This document shows positions 15,405 to 21,950 of a stretch of DNA of 21,950 nt, in pieces (the stretch's first letter is position 1; every line of letters starts with the position of its first letter). This DNA is from a virus. Below the pieces are notes generated by a model, which was not told where the DNA came from, searched no databases, and worked only from the letters and a program-made list of their open reading frames with translations. Position numbers and translations under genes: made by a program. The DNA is taken from IMG/VR virus record IMGVR_UViG_3300033141_002206, positions 1 through 21,950 of that record; one strand, written 5' to 3'.

Positions 15405-15737
15405 ATGAGCGACGGTAGAAGTGACATTGTAATAAAATTCGGATCACCGGTATATCTCGGGATCGGAGTGCTGTATCACCTTATCACTTCGGACATTCCC
15501 TTTGCGTGGAGCGACCCGTGGTTGTATATTACCATGGCACTTTGGCCGTTCATGTTACTCGGATGGTTTATCCTAATCGCTTTCGCCATATTCGTCATAT
15601 GGGTTATCTGTTTATGGTTTGATGAGCATTCCAAAAAATGCCAGAAACGCGAAAAACTGGCAAAAATTAGAAAGGAAAGCGAGCAACGAAAGGAGCGCCA
15701 ACGCATAAGAGCGTCAGCGCCCCCTGAACAGCCTTAA
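15405..15737 (+). CDS. Small inner-membrane protein with basic tail (110 aa)
   Basis: Residues 15-30 form a weak hydrophobic stretch, and about 39-72 (YITMALWPFMLLGWFILIA, then FAIFVIWVICLWF) form a long hydrophobic region of one or two membrane helices. The C-terminal 35 residues are strongly basic and helical (KKCQKREKLAKIRKESEQR), likely cytoplasmic. GGAG lies upstream of the ATG, 3 bp after the 26-residue peptide. The stop overlaps the convergent vWA gene by 4 bp (CTTAAG), with no terminator seen between the opposing transcripts. A role at the host membrane is inferred. Confidence 0.75.
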   Translation: MSDGRSDIVIKFGSPVYLGIGVLYHLITSDIPFAWSDPWLYITMALWPFMLLGWFILIAFAIFVIWVICLWFDEHSKKCQKREKLAKIRKESEQRKERQRIRASAPPEQP

Positions 15738-16474
15738 GCGTCAGTAACCGTATCCGATGGATCGGGAACCGGTGCGTCTTCTGTAACACCAGCATCGCTG
15801 AAGAACGAAGTCGTCGTATACGAGCCTACCAAACCACCTGCCTTAGCAGTGCTTGACATGCCACGGTACGCTACCGTTGATGCAGCAACCTTAGCGAATG
15901 CACCTTCCTTGATATCAGCAGCCGCGTAATTCATTACGTTGCCTTTCTGAAAACCAAGGTCTTGCGTTTCTTCCCAAGAGTCCTGATTGGCACCCATGTA
16001 TATGAATGTCCATCCATCTTCTTCGCGCTTCGTGATCATCTCTTTAACGAGACCAGTACCATAATTCCGCGACGTGTTCTCACCACCATCAGTGATGATA
16101 ACAACCAACGTATCAGGGCTCTCGGTCTTGACCGTCTTCAAGATGTCGTCGGTCTGGCTGATGCCATTACCGATTGCATCACGCAATGGAGTACCGCCAC
16201 CGACCTTGTAAACTTCACGCGTCAGTTCCGGCACTTCGTCGAGCGGGAGCGCTGTGTACGGACGTACCAATCGGAGATCGTTGCCCCAACCAGAATCGAA
16301 CAAGACGAGAGAAACGAGAACATCGCCGTCCTCTTCCCGCTGCTTAGTGATGAAGGCATTGTATCCTTCCAGCGTTGCAGCAACTATGCCACCCATCGAA
16401 CCCGATGCATCAATAATAACAGTGATGACGGTATCGGCTTCTACTTTCTTCTTTACTACTTTTAAATTTTCCAT
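15734..16474 (-). CDS. von Willebrand factor A (vWA) domain protein with intact MIDAS
   Basis: The protein has 246 residues with a vWA fold covering about 13-185. The metal-ion-dependent adhesion site is complete: DASGS at 22-26, the threonine in GGGTPLRD (Thr95), and the aspartate in ITDGGEN (Asp129). Such domains bind a divalent metal and use it to grip a partner protein. The remaining 60 residues are Ala/Ser/Gly-rich with a disordered acidic tail (APVPDPSDTVTDA). There is no signal peptide. GAGGAT supplies the ribosome site. It lies 21 bp after the 328-residue gene, on the same strand, so the two are likely co-expressed and may work together. Its place beside the neck genes suggests a virion or assembly role; the partner is unknown. 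Confidence 0.9.
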   Translation of the reverse strand: MENLKVVKKKVEADTVITVIIDASGSMGGIVAATLEGYNAFITKQREEDGDVLVSLVLFDSGWGNDLRLVRPYTALPLDEVPELTREVYKVGGGTPLRDAIGNGISQTDDILKTVKTESPDTLVVIITDGGENTSRNYGTGLVKEMITKREEDGWTFIYMGANQDSWEETQDLGFQKGNVMNYAAADIKEGAFAKVAASTVAYRGMSSTAKAGGLVGSYTTTSFFSDAGVTEDAPVPDPSDTVTDA

Positions 16475-16495
16475 TGAGTTAATCCTCAGTTAAGT

Positions 16496-17482
16496 TTATG
16501 AACGTGTCTTTCTACGAGTGCGACCAGTCCACCCACTTGGAGCCGTGGCATAGCCAGTAACCTCCGGTGAATCAGGGAATGGATTTGGAGCACTGCTTAC
16601 AGCTTCGGAATAGTGTCGATTGAAATGCTGGACAGGTACACCAACCTTTCGAAGATTCTTCAGCGTGTCGTAGTAAAATGCGAATGCCGCACATGGATTT
16701 AATTCACGTTCAAACTCAACCTTCTGAGTCTCAAACTCAACTGCATCACCGAAGCCCGTTCCAAGGGACTTTCCGTCATCAACGTCCATAGAGTCATAGG
16801 TAATATTAACATTGTTACCTAAACTATCCATCGTGTCGGTTGACGACACACCAGCACTCGTAGTCGTAAACGTCGGACTACTAGATATGCCATCACTACC
16901 AACAACGCTCCCTGTGAGAACGTTACTAGCGTAAGCGTGATTAACATCAAGAACACTTCCAGAAGCACCACGTAACAAATCGTTAGGCGGATTCCCCGTA
17001 CCGTTACCGCTCATGTCAAACATGGACTTGCGGGTTGAGGACTTCATACGGTTGCCCGCATAGGACTTTCGGACTCTAACTTTCCGATGGAATACCATGA
17101 AGCCGAGGGCTCCTTGGTTGGACGAATCCGCTTCAATCTCTTCAGCATAGGTTTGCTCATCGCTCCAGTACGCGCCTTGCGCATGGAAGACAAACTCCGC
17201 CGCCTCCTGTCCGTTCACAGTCCATCCGGGAATGGTTATATCACTCCAAGGATCGACAACGTAACCGGGAGACTGCTTGCCCGCGCTCTCACCGTCGATG
17301 ACAGACATGCCATCCACAGACGGAACTACAAGAACTTGCATATGGGAATTGTTGCGGAAATATAGCTCGTAAGTTGTTTTCTTACGACCTTCGATGTAAG
17401 TCTGTCCGTTGTGGACGACTTCGGTGACTGGCTTACCATTAACTAAAACGCAAGCCTCGAACTCTCTAGTCGAGTTATACAT
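16496..17482 (-). CDS. Conserved viral-type protein of unknown function (328 aa)
   Basis: Residues of about 8-115 form a beta-rich domain with a distinctive pattern: VNGKPVTEVVHNGQTYIEGR, then NNSHMQVLVVPSVDGMSV, DGESAGKQSPGYVVDPWSD and IPGWTVNGQEAAEFVF. I have seen the same 'VDGxxVxDGxxA...GYVxxPxxxxxIxGW' pattern in uncharacterised proteins of large phages and giant viruses, but cannot name it. Residues of about 150-235 are low-complexity Ser/Thr/Gly, and the C-terminus is basic (TGRTRRKTRS). GGAGAAA lies at a good distance before the ATG. It is immediately upstream of the vWA gene, making that protein the obvious candidate partner. Confidence 0.75.
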   Translation of the reverse strand: MYNSTREFEACVLVNGKPVTEVVHNGQTYIEGRKKTTYELYFRNNSHMQVLVVPSVDGMSVIDGESAGKQSPGYVVDPWSDITIPGWTVNGQEAAEFVFHAQGAYWSDEQTYAEEIEADSSNQGALGFMVFHRKVRVRKSYAGNRMKSSTRKSMFDMSGNGTGNPPNDLLRGASGSVLDVNHAYASNVLTGSVVGSDGISSSPTFTTTSAGVSSTDTMDSLGNNVNITYDSMDVDDGKSLGTGFGDAVEFETQKVEFERELNPCAAFAFYYDTLKNLRKVGVPVQHFNRHYSEAVSSAPNPFPDSPEVTGYATAPSGWTGRTRRKTRS

Positions 17483-17671
17483 GATACTTTCTCCATTGTA
17501 CTGCCGGAGGACTTCAATGGCCTAACTGAACACGCTAGGGCTTACCGCCTACGGACTTTTATCGCGGTGAAAAACTCGAAGAAGTTAAACACCTACCTCT
17601 ATATATAGTTTCCGCGTAGTCGATAGTCAAGAAACTCACTAAATACCCGTACCAGAACGGAGAACAATCGA
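17483..17671. other. Divergent intergenic region between the 328-aa gene and the neck genes
   Basis: These 189 bp separate leftward and rightward virion-type genes. They hold the candidate late promoter at 17638-17645 for the rightward side, a CTATATATAG palindrome near 17598-17608, and a weak ACCGC/GCGGT inverted repeat around 17550-17575. No clear promoter for the leftward gene and no small reading frame were found. Confidence 0.5.
17638..17645 (+). promoter_or_regulatory. Candidate T4-type late promoter of the neck genes
   Basis: The + strand reads ACTAAATA, keeping the TAAATA core of TATAAATA but differing at the first two bases. It ends 26 nt before the ATG at 17672, a plausible leader length, with GGAGAA as ribosome site in between. 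Confidence 0.4.
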
Positions 17672-18505
17672 ATGCCGACTATGCCCACGGGTGGACCAAA
17701 CGCTGAACTCACTCAGCCAGCCGACCACGAAACCAATACACCAGAGACACATCGCCTGCTGGAACGCATGTACCATGACAATTTTATTCGTCTTGGTGGT
17801 TCTAGCATCCCTGTCCATCTGGAAGACGATGACTACAGCGTAGCGTGGCGTATGGCAGTGGACTGCTACCGCCAAATGGGTAGTGGCTCCGTCTACAAAG
17901 CATGGACAGTAATTCATACAGACCCGACCGTTCAGGAATACATCTTGGATGAGCGTGTGGATAACGTGATTAAAATCTGGAGAAGCCGTGGACTCTTCGG
18001 AGGACAAGCCGGTGGCTCGGGTGCCTTTGAAAGTTTCGGCGCAGCCACAGCCAACACACTGCTTCGTGGAGGCATTGGGCAGAACGGCGCATCCTTCGAT
18101 TTAGTATCCTATGATTTGGTTCTCCAGTATCAAGAAACCCTAGACCGATTATTCGCCCGGGAAATGCAATTCGTATTCCGTACTGAAGCCAACTCATTAT
18201 ACCTTCTCCAAGTTCCACAGGCTCCCGAAGAAATTCTGGTCGAGTCTATGGTCCTTAAATCGTACATCGAATTACTCAAGGATCACTACGCCGCACGTTG
18301 GCTCCGTGATTACCATCTCGCTGAAATGAAAATTACGCTCGGCGAGAAGTACCGTGTGTTCGCGACCATTCCGGGTGCACAGGGTGGTACCACTATGAAG
18401 GGTGAGCAGTTGGTATCGGAAGGAATACAAGACAAGCAACGGCTCGAAGATGACCTACTTCTTTACGTCGATGGTGGTATGGTACCGCAACCGATTCGGG
18501 GATAA
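17672..18505 (+). CDS. 13: Neck protein, T4 gp13-like
   Basis: This 277-residue protein fits the gp13 neck family of T4-type phages, which seals the DNA-filled head at the portal and receives the tail. The family-like parts are an N-terminal LEDDDYSVAWRMAVDCYRQ region and, most clearly, the C-terminal segment with WLRDYHLAEMKITLGEKYR, the IPGAQGGT loop and GEQLVSEGIQDKQRLEDDL (about 208-268). T4 gp13 is 309 residues, so the length is close. Gene order (followed by gp14- and gp15-like genes) agrees. GGAGAA lies 8 nt before the ATG. Distant homology, judged by pattern, leaves some uncertainty. Confidence 0.8.
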   Translation: MPTMPTGGPNAELTQPADHETNTPETHRLLERMYHDNFIRLGGSSIPVHLEDDDYSVAWRMAVDCYRQMGSGSVYKAWTVIHTDPTVQEYILDERVDNVIKIWRSRGLFGGQAGGSGAFESFGAATANTLLRGGIGQNGASFDLVSYDLVLQYQETLDRLFAREMQFVFRTEANSLYLLQVPQAPEEILVESMVLKSYIELLKDHYAARWLRDYHLAEMKITLGEKYRVFATIPGAQGGTTMKGEQLVSEGIQDKQRLEDDLLLYVDGGMVPQPIRG

Positions 18506-18508
18506 ATC

Positions 18509-18631
18509 ATGAAGTGGCTTGACAAACTTAACGAAAGAGCACCAGACGACTTTAAGCTCAACCTATTACACACTGTGTTCTGGGCTGTGATCATTGGTGT
18601 CGGGTTTGGTGTCGTGGTGGTGCTCGGATAA
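18509..18631 (+). CDS. 40-residue single-pass membrane peptide between gp13 and gp14
   Basis: The frame runs from ATG 18509 to TAA 18629-18631, whose last base is the first base of the gp14-like start (TAATG). The first 20 residues are polar and charged (MKWLDKLNERAPDDFKLNL) and residues of about 21-40 form one membrane helix (HTVFWAVIIGVGFGVVVVLG). The GATAAATC context before the ATG gives only a weak ribosome site; coupling to gp13 translation is likely. The exact fit between flanking genes supports a real gene. The role is unknown. Confidence 0.7.
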   Translation: MKWLDKLNERAPDDFKLNLLHTVFWAVIIGVGFGVVVVLG

Positions 18632-19887
18632 TGCCTAAGTTTACACCAAAAAATCCATTCACTTGGTTCGCTAAAGACACGGACGGTCCTTCCCATTTCG
18701 GAAACCAAACCAAAATGAGCCGATTCACCAGCGACCTTATTAAGATGCACATCGATATGGGTGGCGTCGATGTCAATGTGTACCGATTCAAAGGAACGTT
18801 CGTTCAGGACGAAGACGAATTCGGCGTTAAGAAAGACCCGCACGGCGTCGATACCAACGACGAAGAAAACCTATTTGACGTGGACGACCAACGAGAGAAT
18901 CCATTCGGTCCGAAACACGAAGGACCAACCGATGTTGGATCATTCTTGGGCGTTCAAGATACCGTACTAAACGAAAACCGCGACCGCGAATATGACTTCG
19001 ACGAGATTCCGGTTCTGCGTGTAACCTATACAATCAGCCAAAACGAATTGGAGTACGCACGATTCGGTATGGCTCTGGCAAACGATGTACTGACAATCGA
19101 AGTCCACACCGAAGAAATGGAAAAGCAATGCGAACGCCGACTAGCACCGGGTGACGTAATCGAGATGCCCCACCTGCGTGAAGTGGGAATCGACGGACGT
19201 GTCGCCAACAAATGGTATGAAGTAAGCTCAATCATCTGGTCCCCGACCGGTATCGATGTGTCCTACGCACGCCACGTGTCCGCAATCGTGCTACGCCCAA
19301 TGCGTCACCAGCAAGAATTCCTCGACCTCTTCCATCGCATGGACGAGTACGGGAAGAATCTTGCCGAACAGATGTCGAACGTCGATGCCATGCTGTCGAT
19401 TACCCAAGCCAACCAAGAGAAGGCTCGCGAGTACGTCAACACTACATGGTTCGACACAACCCTGTTATACTTCTGCCCCGACGACCCAAGCCGCCATCCT
19501 TACCGATGGACTGGCGACGGTGTGCCTGATAATGGCGAGCCGGTTACACAGGGAGCAGACTTCCCATCCGCTCCAGCCCCGGGTGACTGGTTCCTCCGTG
19601 TTGACTTTGTCCCTAACAGACTTTATCGCTTCACCGACACCAACCGTTGGAAACTGATGGAGAAAGATACCAAGCGTGAATGGCAACCATATAACTGGGT
19701 CGTCCAGCTACGCGAGTTCATGTCCGACCGAAGTGAAGAAGACAGAGAACGTCCATGGGAACTGAAGAGTATCCACGACGTATTCACCAGTCGTCACGAC
19801 CGTTCCGATCTTGCCTACGAGGAGAAGACCGAGAACAAGGAACCCTACGAGGTTAAGGAGAACAAGGGAGAGTTGAAAGGTTCATGA
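18631..19887 (+). CDS. 14: Neck protein, T4 gp14-like, with extended C-terminus
   Basis: This 418-residue protein resembles gp14, which with gp13 forms the head-tail connector neck. Matching patterns are SDLIKMHIDMGGVDVNVYRF near the N-terminus, the ARFGMALANDVLTIEV segment, and LAPGDVIEMP...NKWYEV, all in the gp14 order. T4 gp14 is about 256 residues. The extra C-terminal part (about 265-418) contains a PGDWFLRVDFVPNRLYRF...RWKLMEKD domain, which I associate with longer gp14 versions of other T4-type phages, and then a highly charged Glu/Lys tail. The start follows the membrane peptide with a 1-bp overlap, and the stop overlaps the next start (ATGA). Confidence 0.8.
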   Translation: MPKFTPKNPFTWFAKDTDGPSHFGNQTKMSRFTSDLIKMHIDMGGVDVNVYRFKGTFVQDEDEFGVKKDPHGVDTNDEENLFDVDDQRENPFGPKHEGPTDVGSFLGVQDTVLNENRDREYDFDEIPVLRVTYTISQNELEYARFGMALANDVLTIEVHTEEMEKQCERRLAPGDVIEMPHLREVGIDGRVANKWYEVSSIIWSPTGIDVSYARHVSAIVLRPMRHQQEFLDLFHRMDEYGKNLAEQMSNVDAMLSITQANQEKAREYVNTTWFDTTLLYFCPDDPSRHPYRWTGDGVPDNGEPVTQGADFPSAPAPGDWFLRVDFVPNRLYRFTDTNRWKLMEKDTKREWQPYNWVVQLREFMSDRSEEDRERPWELKSIHDVFTSRHDRSDLAYEEKTENKEPYEVKENKGELKGS

Positions 19888-21221
19888 AACTCCAGCACAT
19901 AATGTATGAGGCGCACGAACCATCTGAGAAAGCCAAGTTGTTTCATCAGACGGCGGATACCCAACGTGGACCACCAGAAGCTACGATGCTCAAACTACAA
20001 AACCTCATCGGTGGTGGTGTATTCTCCTTTGCGATAGAACATGTCGGAGACATCACACATCGAATGGCTCAAAAGTTTGACTGGGCTAAAGGGCAACATG
20101 GCATCGTACAGGACAAAGTGGAAAAGACACTGCGAACTCTGGAACATCCCTACGGATTTGATAAAGAGATGCAGGAAAACTTTGAGAGTAATTTCAGATT
20201 CAATACTGAGCAGGGAAGAATGCCATACGATACCTACGAAGGGTTCGAAGGTGCCGCGAGAGGACTTTCGATGCTCTATGCCCGCGAGCATAACAAGATT
20301 CCTGTGTTCAATGCAGCACAATGGCATGCCAGACAGGCAGCAATTGAATTGGGATACTGGAATTTCTCGAAAGCCATCACGCATCTAAAATGGCTCAAAG
20401 ACCTCTGCGATGACGAAGAGCGGTATGACCATGAGGTCGCTCAAGTAACTATAGGGGAGGATGCCGATAGTGGTTTCTACCTGACACAGTTAACTGGCCG
20501 TGGTCCAACCATCTACCCGCTACCAACCAGTGCAGAAAAATATGACGACATCGATTCTCCGAAACGTGGTGGCGCGGATGTTGAAGTACGGGAAGATGAA
20601 GGGACGTGGTACCACGGCTCACCAGAGATACAGAAACTCGGTGATGAGTTCGAAAACCGAACCATCAATATAGACTATTTGACCGACCCTAAGAGATGGC
20701 TGAAGATTCAGGACATGCTCAACCGATATGAAAGCGGCTCCGATGAATACATGAACCTCTTAGACGCTGCGGCAAAATTACGGGCGAACAAGAAAGTACG
20801 GGCTCCGGTGTTCCTGAGCAACAAGCATCCGGTGGCTAACACCTATGCGGATGACCGCCGAGCGTTCGACTATCAGAGTGCCGTACCCGGCGTCGCCTCA
20901 GTAGAAGTAGGCGATGGGAAAACATTAACCATCAACGGACATGGCCAGAATTTCCGAGGGATTTCAATCAACTCGGTACGCGAGGGATTACGCAAAGCCG
21001 GAATTGACGACGAGACTATCAACAATGAAATCCAGAAATTCTCTCATCAAATTCGCGGTGATGGTGGAACGATTTCTACTACCTCCCTTGCAGCTATCGT
21101 GGATGATCTGGGTTTCGACATTATCGACGTAAGAGGGATTAAAGATAATTACATGGGTGACGGCCCGCCTGCTACGGTTCGCATGGTCATGAATCCATCA
21201 CTGATTAGGATAAACAAATAA
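19884..21221 (+). CDS. Two-domain protein with C-terminal ADP-ribosyltransferase-like domain (445 aa)
   Basis: Residues of about 1-215 form a mainly helical region of no recognised family (it includes EHPYGFDKEMQENFES and AARGLSMLYAREHNKIP). Residues of about 240-445 resemble the ADP-ribosyltransferase domain found in phage polyvalent proteins: TWYHGSPE at 241-248, then VFLSNKHPVANTYADDR at 309-325, a long insert, FDIIDVRGIKDN at 411-422 and a final VMNPSLIRI strand at 435-443. By family analogy His244 and Tyr321 would hold NAD; a third catalytic residue is not clear. It overlaps gp14 by ATGA and gp15 by one base, so it should be made late and in step with them. It may be packaged and injected like T4 Alt; this is inference. 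Confidence 0.7.
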   Translation: MKLQHIMYEAHEPSEKAKLFHQTADTQRGPPEATMLKLQNLIGGGVFSFAIEHVGDITHRMAQKFDWAKGQHGIVQDKVEKTLRTLEHPYGFDKEMQENFESNFRFNTEQGRMPYDTYEGFEGAARGLSMLYAREHNKIPVFNAAQWHARQAAIELGYWNFSKAITHLKWLKDLCDDEERYDHEVAQVTIGEDADSGFYLTQLTGRGPTIYPLPTSAEKYDDIDSPKRGGADVEVREDEGTWYHGSPEIQKLGDEFENRTINIDYLTDPKRWLKIQDMLNRYESGSDEYMNLLDAAAKLRANKKVRAPVFLSNKHPVANTYADDRRAFDYQSAVPGVASVEVGDGKTLTINGHGQNFRGISINSVREGLRKAGIDDETINNEIQKFSHQIRGDGGTISTTSLAAIVDDLGFDIIDVRGIKDNYMGDGPPATVRMVMNPSLIRINK

Positions 21222-21950
21222 TGAAACCTGATTCGAGCCCATTAACAGGACTGAAGAGAAAGCCATACTTCTACGATGCTCAGTTTAAGCGACTGATCGT
21301 TCAGGTGCTCGCTGCGTTCGCCGGTTACCAAGTTCGTACCGGTGTTCAACGCGATGGCAAACATCACTTCATGGATACGCCCGTAATATACGGAGCCATG
21401 GATCGAGCCGTGGGTTATATCCTACAAGGTGGCTCTGAAAACACCGTTGCCTACCTGCCTATCATGTCTATCATCGATACTGGATACTCGCAAAAAGCTG
21501 AATGGCGTCAGAACCCCGTGCACGTTGAAAAATTACAGTTCGTCGAACGAGCCCGCGATCCCGACGGAAAGCTCATCGTCGGACAACCCGGAAAGCACAC
21601 AACCGTCGAACGCTCCATGCCCGTACCGTATGAAGTGTCATTCGAACTGGCTATCTGGACTCCGAATAAAGACCAAGCATTTCAGTTGATAGAACAAATT
21701 GGCGTAGTATTCAACCCCGAACTGGACATCGCATTGTCCAACGGTATGGCGGACTGGGCATTCCTGTCTACCCTGAACTTCGATGGCGATATCAAAATCG
21801 AAAGCGTACAGGCAGATGGCACCAACTCTGACCCCTTTACCGTTCACTCGATGTCATTCAATACCGTAATGTGGCTGTCCCCACCCGTCAAGGTTCTGGC
21901 GACAAAGAACATCCAAGAAATTCATATACCTATTCTGGACATGGGGAACT
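21221..21950 (+). CDS. 15: Tail sheath stabiliser/completion protein, T4 gp15-like (3' end outside window)
   Basis: The frame starts at ATG 21221 (TAATG with the preceding stop) and stays open to the window end, 243 codons. It has the gp15 layout: KPYFYDAQFKRLIVQVLAAF near the start, a short HFMDTPVIYGAMDRAVGYI segment, and YEVSFELAIWTPNKDQAFQ followed by LIEQIGVVFNPELD. In T4, gp15 (272 residues) caps the tail tube and sheath and joins the tail to the neck. An AGGATAA ribosome site is present. Position directly after gp13/gp14-like genes agrees with the T4 order. Confidence 0.88.
   Translation, partial: MKPDSSPLTGLKRKPYFYDAQFKRLIVQVLAAFAGYQVRTGVQRDGKHHFMDTPVIYGAMDRAVGYILQGGSENTVAYLPIMSIIDTGYSQKAEWRQNPVHVEKLQFVERARDPDGKLIVGQPGKHTTVERSMPVPYEVSFELAIWTPNKDQAFQLIEQIGVVFNPELDIALSNGMADWAFLSTLNFDGDIKIESVQADGTNSDPFTVHSMSFNTVMWLSPPVKVLATKNIQEIHIPILDMGN

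Noticed and set aside
17598-17608. CTATATATAG as a promoter for the 328-residue gene
   Set aside because: It is a short palindrome over 110 nt from the ATG with no matching -35 box and does not contain the late AAATA core.
1-21950. tRNA genes, integrase or attachment sites
   Set aside because: The gaps between genes are all under 200 bp and none shows a cloverleaf or a recombinase gene.

Overview
The window reads as part of a tailed-phage genome of the T4 superfamily (contractile-tailed myovirus). The strongest evidence is the rightmost cluster, where proteins resembling the T4 neck proteins gp13 and gp14 and the tail-sheath stabiliser gp15 occur in the T4 gene order on the + strand. TAAATA-core octamers resembling the T4 late promoter (TATAAATA) lie close upstream of several virion genes. 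Early-type sigma70 promoters precede a set of small genes. No tRNA, integrase or plasmid gene was seen. The host is probably a Gram-negative bacterium, but nothing here identifies it.

Positions 1-12286 are mostly leftward (- strand) and hold the tail-fibre/decoration region. There are two short paralogous proteins (11873-12286 and 11113-11862), a 760-residue fibre-like protein (8360-10642) followed by a strong hairpin terminator, and three very long Gly-rich proteins (5036-8254, 1947-5018, and 1-1933, which runs off the left edge). The long proteins are mosaics of shared cassettes: a 'KLYxxxGxLxWNG' linker, a 'VVEDTTPQLGG' unit, and long arrays of GG-centred rungs with a period of about 13-18 residues that look like a beta-solenoid. 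A zinc-ribbon/HNH-like gene (10746-11129) sits on the opposite strand inside this block.

Positions 12330-15737 are a rightward block of small, mostly unrecognised genes. One encodes a protein with a signal peptide, two encode membrane proteins, and many start codons overlap the preceding stop. Three sigma70-type promoters drive it, and two of these belong to a duplicated cassette of about 65 bp containing both promoter and leader. This is typical of host-takeover (early) genes.

Positions 15734-17482 hold two leftward genes: a von Willebrand factor A protein with an intact MIDAS metal site, and a 328-residue protein whose N-terminal domain looks like a conserved but unnamed viral family. From 17672 the strand switches again: gp13-like, a 40-residue membrane peptide, gp14-like, a 445-residue protein whose C-terminal half looks like an ADP-ribosyltransferase domain, then gp15-like (cut by the right edge). 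The genes from the 40-residue peptide onward overlap at their start and stop codons and were probably translated together late in infection.

The most interesting points are the putative ADP-ribosyltransferase encoded between two neck/tail-completion genes, the vWA gene and its partner beside the neck cluster, the in-frame direct repeats that could fuse adjacent fibre genes, and two cases of a domain inserted inside another virion-protein domain.
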